This document shows positions 36,236 to 46,815 of a stretch of 64,000 nucleotides of DNA, one piece after another. The position numbers and the translations under genes were made by a program. The stretch is taken from NCBI RefSeq assembly GCF_041381155.1, contig NC_091135.1:71576888-71640887 (forward strand), read 5' to 3'. This DNA is from Argopecten irradians. Taxonomy: Eukaryota; Mollusca; Bivalvia; Pectinida; Pectinidae. Each line of letters opens with the position of its first letter. Position 1 is the stretch's first letter. Under the pieces are notes generated by a model that was given only the letters and a program-made list of their open reading frames with translations, made no database searches and was not told the DNA's origin.

Positions 36236-36310
36236 CAACTAGGGTTGTATAGAGAAATAGAAACCGGAAGTTGTCAAGCGACGATGTGCAAGATGGCGGG
36301 AGATATAGAT
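36236..36310 (-). promoter_or_regulatory. ETS/YY1-like motifs in the 5' region of element 2
   Basis: On the minus strand CGCCATCTTG (YY1-like, near 36290) is followed by ACTTCCGGTT (ETS-like, near 36265), about 70-100 bases before the ORF start. YY1 sites near the 5' end direct start-site choice in mammalian L1, so a similar internal promoter is plausible here. Confidence 0.3.
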
Positions 36311-36520
36311 GGGGTTCAATCGAGTATAAGGAATGGTTGATTTGGAAGAAGTATAAGGCTATAAGAGGGAAAGGATATGTTGAAGAAAAGAAGTGATGTA
36401 TGGCAAGTACGAGGGATGGTTATGGGTAGCCAGACAGTCAGAAAAAGTTGTGAAAATAGCGAAAATTTACCGTGCTCGTAGAAAGACGTCAGGGTGGTCA
36501 CGCATGCGAGCAGCTATCGT

Positions 36521-37690
36521 GATTTTTTCGTGTTTTTTTTTCTTATTGATTAAAAAGGCGATCGTTGAAGACTTAAGACTATCTCTAGTCCAAAAGGTTT
36601 CGGCAATAGCATTCATTTTTTTTTTATATTTGAGTTGAATGCATCAAATCGGATCTGCTCCCGACATCGACTGTGCATTGTACAACGTTAGGCCTACGTG
36701 TACCTGTACCTGCAGGTATCGTGATTTTTCATGCAACTGTGGCCAAGTGGACTATTCCACTATTAATTAGTTAATTTGTATTTTATTAATTTGATTGTAT
36801 TGTATATTGATAAATGGGTTGTATATTGTTTTAATTTCGTTTGTTTTAAAGTAATTTCTTTCAGGTCAATGTAATGTGATGTCTCACTGAATTATGTATC
36901 ACAGAGTGTGGTAAGTGCTCTGTGATATACAAGTAATGTATATATGTAGAGTGAGCTCACTCACTCTGCCTGGTAAGCTATAAATAGATTTAACTGGGTA
37001 TGTATGAAGTATGTATGGTCATGTGACTTGTCTTTGTGAATGTCCACTATTAAATGTACTGTCCATGTCCTGGGTGCATGTAGAGTAAAGTCCAGTGTTT
37101 GACCTTGACCTGACCTATCTGACCTGTTGTTTTATTGGTTAATATATTTTTGGAGGGAAAGTCTTTGTCCAAAAATTAGACAGTAGCTTGAGATCTGGGG
37201 AAGGAGCAACATCTCCCCTTTTTGGAGATATATATCATGATACGCGCCAATAAGCTACAAACCCAAATGTAAGTCTAATACTTTTTATATTATCTTTTTA
37301 CATATTATTTTGGTATCTAAAGTATGGTAATTAAGAAATGTAGATTGATTCAATTAATTATTGAGTAAGTGTATACATTTTGTATAGAGTGGAATTCGAA
37401 ATAGATTGTAACTTAAATTTGTTATATCTCTAAATCCAGTATGAATTTAGTAACTGTGTAATTTGTGTATGTGTTTTAAAAGTAATTGTGTATGGTTTTA
37501 TACTTGTTACTGATTGATTTATTTATAAATCTTTTAGTGGAATCATGTAGATGTCTGCTATTGTGCTGTATACATTATAAGCATAAGCAACCCTTTACCC
37601 ATAGTTGAGGTAAGCAACATACACATTATAGTTAGAAATGCTTTGTATATTAATCTGATAAAGTAAGATATTATTGAATTTGCTATAATA
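36521..37690. other. A+T-rich stretch within the interrupted tandem unit
   Basis: No coding region was recognised. GCTATCGTGATTTTT near 36514 and GGTATCGTGATTTTT near 36717 form a short direct repeat. A palindromic TCACAGAGTG...CACTCTGTGA-like element (about 36898-36935) and a GTGAGCTCACTCAC stretch follow. These may belong to an unclassified retroelement. Confidence 0.35.
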
Positions 37691-38298
37691 TGTAACCCAC
37701 TGTAATTGGTATATTTATGTGTATATTGGAATAATATCTATTTTCCATATTGTACTAGTTTTAATCATGTTAAGTGTGCAAGTGGATTATTTCCCCTTGT
37801 TCGTAACAAGTGGGTTACTTCCCCTTGTTACCTGACAAGCGGATTACCTCCCCTTGTGTATATTGTACTCTTTATGTATATTTATAATGTATAGGGTAAA
37901 TATTTCTTTTTATCTATCATGCTAATGCATGGTTGTAAGGTAATGGTTACTACCTTTACTGATAGGAAATTATAAAGTTTTACTTATGTATTTGTATCTT
38001 TATAACTGTGATATTTCGATAGGGATAACTTGTCTGGTGTACACGTTTAGTATTGTATGTTAGTTATGGTAGCAATCCTAATGTACTTTTATTTATATGT
38101 TTCAGGGTTCTATCTACATGTCTATCTATCTATATCTATATCAATAAGCAGATACATGTACGTACATCCATTGTTGTATATGGACCAACTGAACCCACAT
38201 GCAGGCAGTACAATATTTATGGTGAATAAATACCAGTGAACCCGACTCGGTTGTCCCTGAGTTTTAATTGCTAAGATCCAGTTCGCAACCCGGTTACA
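37691..38298 (+). mobile_element. Possible solo LTR (608 bp)
   Basis: It begins TGTAACCCAC and ends CAACCCGGTTACA, giving TG...CA with short inverted ends. It has an AATAAA signal (near 38224) some 70 bases before the end, as expected for an LTR R-U5 region. No 5-bp target duplication matches (TAATA left, CAACT right), and no primer-binding site, polypurine tract or coding region adjoins it. It could instead be one end of an unrecognised element. Confidence 0.4.
37778..37858 (+). repeat. Three imperfect 28-29-bp repeats
   Basis: AAG(T/C)GG(A/G)TTA(T/C)(T/C)TCCCCTTGT occurs three times in succession (near 37779, 37807 and 37836) inside the possible LTR. Such short repeats are common in LTR enhancer regions. 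Function is inferred only. Confidence 0.55.
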
Positions 38299-38823
38299 CA
38301 ACTTAGTAGAATTTTACGATGCATACGCAGTAGAAAGATATAATCTAAAAAAGATTGTATTGTACAATTTCTCATTGCATATAACTTTGATATTTCATGG
38401 TATAAAATAAAAACTGTCGTTTTCTCCGTATCAACGTAACACGAGCCTGTGCTTCGTCTCGGCGAAATCTATCTCATTCCTCTCAGGGGATGTCTTCACC
38501 GACGTTCGAGCATATCAGAAAAAAAATCAATAAAATAACAAAGATTATCGTATACCAGGTATATTAAAGAACAACAAAAATCTTTGTGATTTGTGATCAA
38601 TGTGTTATTATCATTTTTTCACTTTTCTTCATGCTGAAACAACAGCTACATGCACATTACATTTACAATTTTTTTATTTTTCCTATTAGGAAATACTCAA
38701 TCATACATCATCAAAAAAATAACAATGTTATCTGCTTCTTATGAAAAAAAAAATCACCGTATATAAAAAAGCAGAAATCTGGCTTAGTTCTTCTGATCTT
38801 TCGATTCTCACCACCGGCGGCAA

Positions 38824-38855
<32 letters not shown>

Positions 38856-38949
38856 CATGCAAACATGCCTATACAAACATGTAGCTCTATTACTACAGAA
38901 TACATAATTATATATCTGAGGATTTACATCGGATATATACACGGTCAGT
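38299..38949. other. Non-coding stretch with a long T-run
   Basis: T-run of about 23 at 38826-38848 could be the poly(A) tail of a minus-strand retroinsertion, but no body was recognised. The rest is A+T-rich with no gene. Confidence 0.4.
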
Positions 38950-39415
38950 ATCTTACAGTACCATTTTATTTTGGTGTTGACACGGAAAAACGAGATGATT
39001 CCTGTCTCCTGGACATTAAAACAAATCATTTATTTCATCTAGGCAAATAATAATTTGAAAATTCCATATACCGCCTGCAAGGAGACGTCCTAGGCCTATC
39101 GCTACCCACAATGCACTCGATCGTGGTCTTATACATATGTATATTATGTAACTTTTCATCGATAATTTGATCCAGATATATCTGTCTTCGACATTTATAT
39201 TTAGAATTATGAATATGTGGAAGGAACGAGTGTACAAGATAAAAATAACCCATCTCAACTGCTATTCCGGGACCGTAAAATGTAATATTGGTCACCTCAG
39301 CCCAAGCACAGAGGCACTCAAATTATTCATCATGTAAAATAATTGCTATGTACGTCATGTCCACATGACTGAAAATTGCGAACAATGAATTATATATTAT
39401 GTAAGTATCGGTTAG
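38950..39415 (+). repeat. ~1.4-kb tandem unit, copy 2, right part
   Basis: Homology with copy 1 resumes here (TTTTATTTTGGTGTTGACAC, CCGCCTGCAAGGAGACG, GCCTATCGCTACCCAC, ACTGCTATTCCGGGACCG). It ends at GTAAGTATCGGTTAGCTTGT, where copy 3 begins. Confidence 0.65.
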
Positions 39416-40770
39416 CTTGTAATAATAATTAACTTACATTATATATAATAATAATAATAAAAATACTGTAAGAGGTTTCTTCATAATTCCAATTGTTCTG
39501 TAATCAGAACGATTTTTTTAGTGTTTTAGCAAAATTAATGTAGTGTAACTTAGTTACTTTTGGAGAAAATCGACTTTTTGTGTCCCTATTTCCCCTATCC
39601 AGATATTCACTTTTGCCATACTTGGAAGGTCTTTATCACTACGGTGTTTATTCCCGTTGAAAACAAGCGTTCTGACGCCCTTCGTGGGTTAAGTTCATTT
39701 TACGAATTTAAAGTCAACAAAAGAAGCGGAACAATATCAAGAAACAATGCATTTTTAGCACTAATATCGACATTAGTCGGGCACAGAACTCGATACCGGA
39801 TTATAAGAATTTCCTGTAATATATGCAATAAGAAAATCTTACGATGTCTGTAAATAAATGTTTAATTCTTTCGTTTCATTCAATTTCTAAATTTGATGAC
39901 TTGATCCCGAACATTCCAGTGACATCACTTTTAGTAGGAGTGAATGAAACGGCAGTCAGTCCCGCCAAACAGTGACGTCACAATCACCGGAATGACGTCG
40001 CTTACATATTCCCCACGGTAGTCAAAAGGAGTACACACTCATTCGGTTTAGTGAATGCATCTTTTCTTGATCATCAAAGAAGCGTTTCGCTTTGAGTGAA
40101 ATCGTGTAAATAACAGGCAATTTGCTTTCGTTTTGATTACCATCTTCTATATATATAATGAAAAAGTTGCAGGATAAACAGAATACACAGTCACTATCTT
40201 ACAATACAAGTTTTATTTTGGTGTCGACAGGGAAAACCGAGATGACTCGGCAAAACCTCTTCATCTCATCTCCTCGCATAAACGATAGCAGCATCGATAT
40301 TAATTTTAGCAAAATAAAAATGTCCAACGTTGGAAATATTGCAAGAACATTAATTATTTACATAAACCAGTAGTAAGAATAAACATTTATGTCATCTAGA
40401 CTTAATAATTTGCAAATTCCATACACCGCCTGCAAGGAGATGTCCTTGGCCTATCGCTACCCACGATGCTCTCGATCGTGGTCTTATATTATGTAACTTT
40501 TTAAGGGATATTAAATCTAGATGTAACTTTGTTCAACAGTTAAATTTCTATGAACATGTGTAAAACAAGCAGTCTGAACTGCTATTCCGAGACCGTAAAA
40601 TACAATCTTGGTCACCTCAGCAAAAACACAGGGGCACGCAAATTATAAAACTCGGTTAGCTTTTTTATTGTCATTATTGTTATATACACTGTATGTGATA
40701 TTTAAACGAAAACATATATTTTACCTAAGAAGCCAATGATATATATAATGTAAGTATCGGTTAGCTTGTA
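39416..40770 (+). repeat. ~1.4-kb tandem unit, copy 3
   Basis: This is an uninterrupted unit matching 30175-31665 throughout, including GCGTTCTGACGCCCTTCG, the CAGTGACGTCAC/ACGTCGC pair, AAGCGTTTCGCTTTGAG and the GTAAGTATCGGTTAGCTTGT end. It lacks about 140 bp found near 31384-31525 in copy 1. Confidence 0.7.
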
Positions 40771-40805
40771 ATAATAATAAAAAAACAGAACAAAAACAAT
40801 AGGTC

Positions 40806-40838
40806 TTTTCACCAAATGGTGAAAAGCCCTAATAATGA
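40806..40838 (+). other. Hairpin with CTAA end (Helentron-like 3' terminus)
   Basis: CTTTTCACCA, an AA loop and TGGTGAAAAG form a perfect 10-bp hairpin followed by CCCTAATAAT. The ACAAAAACAATAGG just upstream recalls the tails of the elements ending at 6282 and 7574. This may be a fourth, truncated family. No matching left end was found. Confidence 0.4.
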
Positions 40839-41084
40839 ACAATAAAAAAAATAGTTTAAAAACAAATCTGCGCCCCCATACGTACTCCAGGTATTGTTCT
40901 TTGTCAAGAAGGTCTGGTGATATAGTGAAGAAGAAAAAACGGGAAGAACTTTGCAGGCAGTCTTCATAATGCTCTGGCGCAAACTAATTACAAAATATAA
41001 ACAAAGGAATCAAAATGTAGCCCCATTTCGATTTTTCGTTGCATTGGGTGACTCGAATTTAATACATTTTATATGTACATTGTA

Positions 41085-41340
41085 TTCCCACTAGAAATAT
41101 CATTATTAGACCTAATGATAAGCCGTGGTTTACATCTGAATTACGACACGAATTAAGAATGAGAAATAGGTTACATACAAAACTTGAACGTACGTAGCTT
41201 TTCTTTGCTAAACTTGGCTAATTTTAAAAAGCAAAGAAATCATGTCAATAATTTAAAACGCAGAATCAGGGAGTTCTTTTTCGCTAATGTAAATGGTGGA
41301 CTACTAGACAATTTTGCCAAAATACAACCAAAACAGAGTA
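41085..41340 (+). pseudogene. Relic of a LINE ORF2 (endonuclease-RT linker)
   Basis: One frame reads IRPNDKPWFTSELRHEL...NRLHTKL up to a stop. The next frame continues LANFKKQRNHVNNLKRRIREFFF...GLLDNF, the conserved linker between endonuclease and RT in many invertebrate LINEs. At least one frameshift and the loss of the flanking domains mark it as a fragment. Confidence 0.55.
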
Positions 41341-41347
41341 TCTCGGT

Positions 41348-41410
41348 CTACTCCTACACGTGTATGAAGTCTTATTCCACCTGATTACTTTGGGTGGATA
41401 TACGACGCAA
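41348..41410. repeat. Dispersed repeat shared with 3897-3965
   Basis: The GTCTTATTCCACCTGATTAC and TGGGTGGATATACGAC sequence is the second copy of the interspersed fragment noted near 3.9 kb, in the same orientation. Confidence 0.5.
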
Positions 41411-41759
41411 TGTTCATCAAAGCACTGAAAGTACTAAATGGCTCGGTCTTGATGATAGGAGGAATATATTTCTAAGCTCAATACTACTGTAGTTTTGTAC
41501 AATAAGAAATAAATTTGGCTGGTGTTCCTTCCAGTTTGGACTTTTGAGGATTCCTTGGACACCAAGGTGTAAAATAAGAGACACATACTAAAATCTTGGA
41601 AGCCCATTCTAATATTTCCTATGATGTTATATGTCAAATGATTTTTTTAACACATTCAGCATTTTCCTTGTTAATTTGATGTTAATGAAAATATCCATTC
41701 TTAATGACTATTGTCATCAAGTTCCTGGGACCACAGTATCAGTTAACAAGTATTGTTTT

Positions 41760-42500
41760 GCAGCAGAGAAAGACAAGAGGCATACTTTTCTGTGCCAAAA
41801 TGTCTTAAATATAGAATATGTCTGTCCTCTAGAAGACTTATCAATATCACCACGTGATTTTTGAATAAATTGGTCAATTGGTCTACTTTTTACAAGTTTT
41901 GTAATTATTCTCTTGTAAAACAGCAAGTTGATTGATATACATTGTATCCGAACTTCAATTCAAACCGGATAACTTGTTAGCTCACCATAGACCATGAAAT
42001 TGTTTGTACACTTTCTTAACTTCAGGATTGTTTTCCAAATTACAACTGAATTTTTCTACAACATTTTTTATTTTCAAATCCCCATACCTCTGATGAGTAT
42101 ACTAAAACTGTCAATACAAGTGAATCAAATATTTTCAGTTTAAGATGCACAGGAAGAGATACATTTCTTTATTTCTTATAAATAGCAAACACCGATTTAA
42201 TTGTTTGTTCAGCAGGTTTTTTCCCCTTTCTTCAAAAACGCTACCATTAACATTATTTTCTGTATTTAGATATGTAAACAATTCTTATAAATCTAATTCT
42301 GTATTCCATAACATCAACTGGTGTTGTTGTACCGATTTACGTCTTGAGAATATCACAATTTTTATCTTTCTGATATTAAGTTCTAATTTCCATGTTATGC
42401 AATATTCTTAAAATTCATGTAGCATTTGTTGTAGACCATCATATATTTCTGATATCATAACAGTGTTATTGGCAAATAATATGATAAAAAGTTTGGGATA
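41760..42500 (-). pseudogene. Decayed LINE reverse transcriptase fragment
   Basis: On the minus strand the conceptual product reads LFANNTVMISEIYDGLQQML, then TWKLELNIRKIKIVIFSRRK, and further on FMVYGELTSYPV and IEVRI. These correspond to the RT active-site block, the following template-grip region and the conserved C-terminal segment of an invertebrate LINE. The FADD box has become FANN, and several stops and frameshifts are present. It is opposite in strand to the linker relic at 41085-41340, so either there are two insertions or one rearranged copy. Confidence 0.6.
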
Positions 42501-42514
42501 CATTCCAATATCAT

Positions 42515-42900
42515 ATACCGTAAAAACTGGTATAATTTGCGCAGGTACTTTTTAGGGCTAAAAATGCTTAAAAAATCTACTATCAGTATATTTTGCGCAT
42601 CAAAAAATGGGGAAATACAATGTCCAGGGAGTCCCAAAACCGATGTATGAAGGTGACAATTTCAATGCAAAATATTCCCCATAAATGCTTGACAACTTGC
42701 ACAAAAAGTGTTGTATTTAGAAGAAATAACATATGAAAACCGCATTGTGTTTGTTTTCTTTTATTGGCCACCGTAACCTGAAACTGAAATATCTAGCAGA
42801 TGTCCAAAACATCGGCTGTCTGGTCCGCCGTACTCCGTGCACATGTCAATGTTTTGAGATATTACACATGAATAGTAATCAAGAATATTTGAAAAGAGTA
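42515..42900 (+). repeat. Dispersed repeat copy (partner at 23525-23930)
   Basis: It starts ATACCGTAAAAACTGGTATA and carries TTTGCGCA, TGCTTGACAACTTGCACAAA and TTTTATTGGCCACCGTAAC in the same order as the first copy. The shared ends suggest a MITE-like element that begins near the ACCGTAAAA motif. Confidence 0.6.
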
Positions 42901-43018
42901 GAATATATTTACATTAGCTTGCAACAATCACAGTGTGCATGATTTGTCGAGATTTGTAAGACAAAATATTCTTTTCCACCAGGTAAGATTCTAAGTCATA
43001 AAGGTAGATTGAAAATAG

Positions 43019-43868
43019 GAAGGGAGATAAAATAACCAGATAAATATTTGTAGCGGGATCAGACTGGGTTGATTATCGGTGATCAGGTAGCTCAGTCGGA
43101 AGAGCTACATTTTCTTTCTCTCCTGTTACAGAATTGGCACCCAACTAAATAACCAACGGTTGTGGTGTTTGAAAGGGTCTCGTATGTATTCAAAAAAGGA
43201 GGGAGGAGTGTAGCGGGACTGGGCTGCGTCGATTATCGATGACCAGGTAGAGCACGGTAGAGCACTCAGCTAGTGTTCGGAGAGTCCCGGGATCAATGCC
43301 CGGTCTTGCCGCTACATTTTCTCCTATCCTGTTACATATGGTACCATACTGTGCATGTAGATATTCAAGGTAAATCAACAATGTTCGTTGATCTTGCAGA
43401 ATTGTCTTACAGTGTTATAATGAATGCAGTAAATGTATGTCTCATTAGGTGTGATTGATTTAAAGGCAGTTCATGTGGTGACCGAAAAAAAAGGTAAAAT
43501 CAATACATTGATAGTCAAGGCGGGGAAAACATAAGACGGCCTGTGTTATACAAATTAATGTTTAATTGATTTTCATTAAATTGTCTCGAAGGTGATGATT
43601 AGTGTGTTATGAACGATAAGCTTAATATGTTTTTGACAAAAAATATAAACAGCTAATGTCATATTGTGTTTTAAATTTAAATAATCTTTTATTTATTCAT
43701 TTCATTTCAAGCATGTACATGTCATAGAATATAAACAAATATCAGGTATATGCTTAAATCATATTACAGTTAAATTCACAATAAGGAATTTGAAGATGAT
43801 GATAGTAATTTTTTCGGATTGAAAATGATTACAATATTAAGCTTCCACAGTTGAAAATTACTTCTTTA
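43019..43868 (+). repeat. Extra tandem copy of the outer palindrome arm
   Basis: About 850 bp, from AGGGAGATAAAATAACCAG to ACAGTTGAAAATTACTTCTT, are repeated almost exactly at 43869-44717. The second copy is the outer part of the left arm of the 5.4-kb palindrome, so one arm end has been duplicated in tandem. Confidence 0.8.
43211..43314 (+). other. tRNA-like module 1 (SINE-type, boxes A and B)
   Basis: TAGCGG at the start pairs with CCGCTA at the end. A T-arm-like CCGGG-ATCAATG-CCCGG holds a B-box-like GATCAATGCC, and GGTAGAGCAC resembles a D-arm. At 104 bases it is too long for a tRNA, and a separate A-box half (GGTAGCTCAGTCGGAAGAGC, 43086-43105) lies just upstream. This is best read as a tRNA-derived SINE head, not a functional tRNA. 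A 63-codon frame on the other strand is an artefact. Confidence 0.5.
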
Positions 43869-43914
43869 CGGTAGAGGGAGATAAAATAACCAGATAAATA
43901 TTTGTAGCGGGATC

Positions 43915-46305
43915 AGACTGGGTTAATTATCGGTGATCAGGTAGCTCAGTCGGAAGAGCTACATTTTCTTCTCTCTCCTGTTACAGAATTGGCACCCAAC
44001 TAAATAACCAACGGTTGTAGTGTTTGAAAGGGTTTCGTATGTATTCAAAAAAGGAGGGAGGAGTGTAGCGGGACTGGGCTGCGTCGATTATCGATGACCA
44101 GGTAGAGCACGGTAGAGCACTCAGCTAGTGTTCGGAGAGTCCCGGGATCAATTCCCGGTCTTGCCGCTATATTTTCTCCTATCCTGTTACATATGGTACC
44201 ATACTGTGCATGTAGATATTCAAGGTAAATCAACAATGTTCGCTGATCTTGCAGAATTGTTTTACAGTGTTATAATGAATGCAGTAAATGTATGTCTCAT
44301 TAGGTGTGATTGATTTAAAGGCAGTTCATGTGGTGACCGAAAAAAAGGTAAAATCAATACATTGATAGTCAAGGCGGGGAAAACATAAGACGACCTGTGT
44401 TATACAAATTAATGTTTAATTGATTTTCATTAAATTGTCTCGAAGGTGATGATTAGTGTGTTATGAACGATAAGCTTAATATGTTTTTGACAAAAAATAT
44501 AAACAGCTAATGTCATATTGTGTTTTAAATTTAAATAATCTTTTATTTATTCATTTCATTTCAAGCATGTACATGTCATAGAATATAAACAAATATCAGG
44601 TATATGCTTAAATCATATTACAGTTAAATTCACAATAAGGAATTTGAAGATGATGATAGTAATTTTTTCGGATTGAAAATGATTACAATATTAAGCTTCC
44701 ACAGTTGAAAATTACTTCTTTTTGTTCACACAATTCTTCTCCTAGACTGTTTCCAGTTGAAATGATACATGCATGCTGACATTCTGTAAAACATAAGGAA
44801 ACAATAAATGTGTTAACAGATTAATTACTGAAAAGGCTAATATCATATAATTAAACATTTTAATCATAAATACCAATACCAGCATAGAGGAAATATTATT
44901 GAAGTTTAATTCCCGCTGTTCTTCAGTCCTCCTGTTCTAACATGTAAGAGTTTTGTCCTTCATAAATTGATTGTAATATACAGTCTATAGCAGTTGTTAT
45001 ATAATGTGCACAAAGAAGTATAAATACACACGTATGCATGGGTACAGTGTGGTAAATTAATGAGTTATACAGAAAATCATGGTGCTGATCATGAAAAGCG
45101 TAAAGTCTATTTTGTTGAGTAAAAAGTTAAAAAAAAACTAACATTGTTCACACCCTAAGGTGTAATCGCACTAAAAACAGCGATCATGTGGGCTTTTGTG
45201 CGATTGCATTTGTAAGACTGTGCCAGGTGGTAGAGATTAGTTCCGCTCGAGTGATCACACAATGCAAGTGAGAGTCGGGAATATGTTTATTTTGCTAATC
45301 TCTGATGCTTGTTGGTAAAATATAACTCAGGATAATTGCTAAACAATTCACAATTAATTTCTCTACATTTGTTACAGATTGAAACAGCTTTTTAAGTGGC
45401 GTTTTACGGAAGAATTATGAAAAAGAAATCGGCATTTTCGTCGATCTAGTAGTCCAAAAAATATCACTTCGAGTTATATGAACATTCCATATATGATTTA
45501 TGTCATTCGGCCAAAAATTTTACTTCGTATTACCCAGTTTAATGAATATGCTGTATGTATATGATCAGAACGTCAAGCTCCTGTGGTGAAAATAACTAAA
45601 ATGTTTTAAAAGTATGGTTTAGTGGTAATCTCTGAACGTACTTTAGTATATGGATATAATCTGATATTTATACATGTGCTTATAAAATTATCGATAATTA
45701 TGGATGTGGTAAATATTCATACCTTATTAACTGCCGTTAGTTTTAAGATTACGCCACCTTGGACATCTACAAAATGTTCACCGTCTGTCACGTACTATTT
45801 TATCATTAGACCAAGTTTGTCCAAAATTTTGTTAGAGTTGTCTTTCTTCCATTGTAGTTCCGGAGGAAGGCCATGTGCCATAACACAGCCGTGATAAATA
45901 TTTGCTCCGAGACAAATTTGATTCAAATTACAAAATTCATTAAGGTATCAATTTTGATGTTCGAGGTGAAATATTGATTTCATTTTTTCCGTTGCGGGAT
46001 AACTGTCACTAATAGGGAGTAAACGACTGGGGGGAACCAGCTTCGGAGCGAAGCATTTTTGGGACGAAACGTCTTCATTTATTGTAAACACCATTTTGGG
46101 ACCGAAAAGTCTAGATACTTTGTAAACAATTTAAGTGAAAATTTTCAAACAGAAGATCTTTTGGATAGTGTATATAATAAGGATATAAAAGCCGTAATAT
46201 ACTATTCCTATTTCAACGTTACAGATACGCTTATATCGGTAACTTTCATATTCAAAATTTGCTATTTAAATTCCCGGTAAAATCAAAGTTGTTGAATACA
46301 CTGCC
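43915..46305 (+). repeat. Left arm of a 5.4-kb imperfect palindrome
   Basis: From AGACTGGGTTAATTATCGG inward to GGTAAAATCAAAGTTGTTGAA, the sequence matches the reverse complement of 46816-49304, with scattered substitutions and small indels. The divergence (for example around 45160-45290 against 47940-48065) shows a real, ageing inverted duplication, not a sequencing chimera. The arm carries a tRNA-like module but no protein gene. Long-armed foldback transposons have this shape. No target duplication was verified. Confidence 0.8.
44066..44169 (+). other. tRNA-like module 2
   Basis: Nearly identical copy of the module at 43211-43314, with GATCAATTCC as the B-box-like element. It lies within the left palindrome arm. 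Confidence 0.5.
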
Positions 46306-46815
46306 GCTAGGAGCGCTAGTATCTGCGAGCAATTTCTAAGCCAATCATATTGAGGAAATTGACTGTAAGAGAATTTTGCAACCACGATCACAATAGCGAG
46401 GTAACCCTCGCCAAAAAGTATCTTGTTGGCGAGGGTCACCTCGCCATTGAGGAAACTGACCTGTAAGAGAATTTTGCAACCACGATCACAATAGCGAGGT
46501 GACAATTGTATCATGTTGACTACTATGGCAAATCATCAATAAAAGACAGTTAAAACTAATATATAACTACTCGAATTGTTTCAAGATATTGCGTTTTACA
46601 TTAGTTAAGTATATTAACATGTGGTAAGGTATTCAAACAAATGCGAGCTATTTCTAAGCCAATCATATTATTGACTGTAAGAGAATTTTGGAAATTGACT
46701 GTACTTTTTGGACGAGAATTTTGCAACAGCACGATCAACGCCCTTCCTCAATGGCGACCCTCGCCAACAAGATTTGGCGAGGGTTTACCTCGCCAACAAG
46801 ATACTTTTTGGCGAG
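46306..46815. repeat. Palindrome centre with nested GCGAGG inverted motifs
   Basis: The spacer holds GGCGAGGGT/ACCCTCGCC and CTCGCCAACAAGATAC motifs in both orientations and two copies of ATTTCTAAGCCAATCATATT...GACTGTAAGAGAATTTTG (about 46330 and 46650). It is a scrambled set of short inverted and direct repeats, non-coding. Confidence 0.6.

Larger units (their letters stand above)
32652..36520 (-). mobile_element. Non-LTR retrotransposon 2: 2A-like peptide, PHD finger, endonuclease, RT
   Basis: One long coding region (36192 down to 32699) is split by two frameshifts. It encodes an N-terminal segment ending in a 2A-like motif, a PHD zinc finger, an endonuclease and a reverse transcriptase, followed by a 28-base 3' tail and poly(A). 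Domain order and RT motifs resemble CR1-type elements. PHD-bearing ORFs and 2A-like motifs are known from CR1-like elements of invertebrates. The 5' untranslated region contains ACTTCCGGTT and CGCCATCTTG (ETS- and YY1-like). The 5' end is uncertain. It interrupts the second copy of the 1.4-kb tandem unit together with other DNA. Confidence 0.85.

Noticed and set aside
32640..36530. Target-site duplication GTGATTTTTT at the two sides of non-LTR element 2
   Set aside because: The motif is low in complexity, merges with the T-run and also occurs near 36724, so it does not fix the 5' end.
43211..43314. Functional tRNA gene
   Set aside because: It is 104 bases long without a cloverleaf of normal proportions and is repeated inside mobile-looking DNA. 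A tRNA-derived SINE head explains it better.
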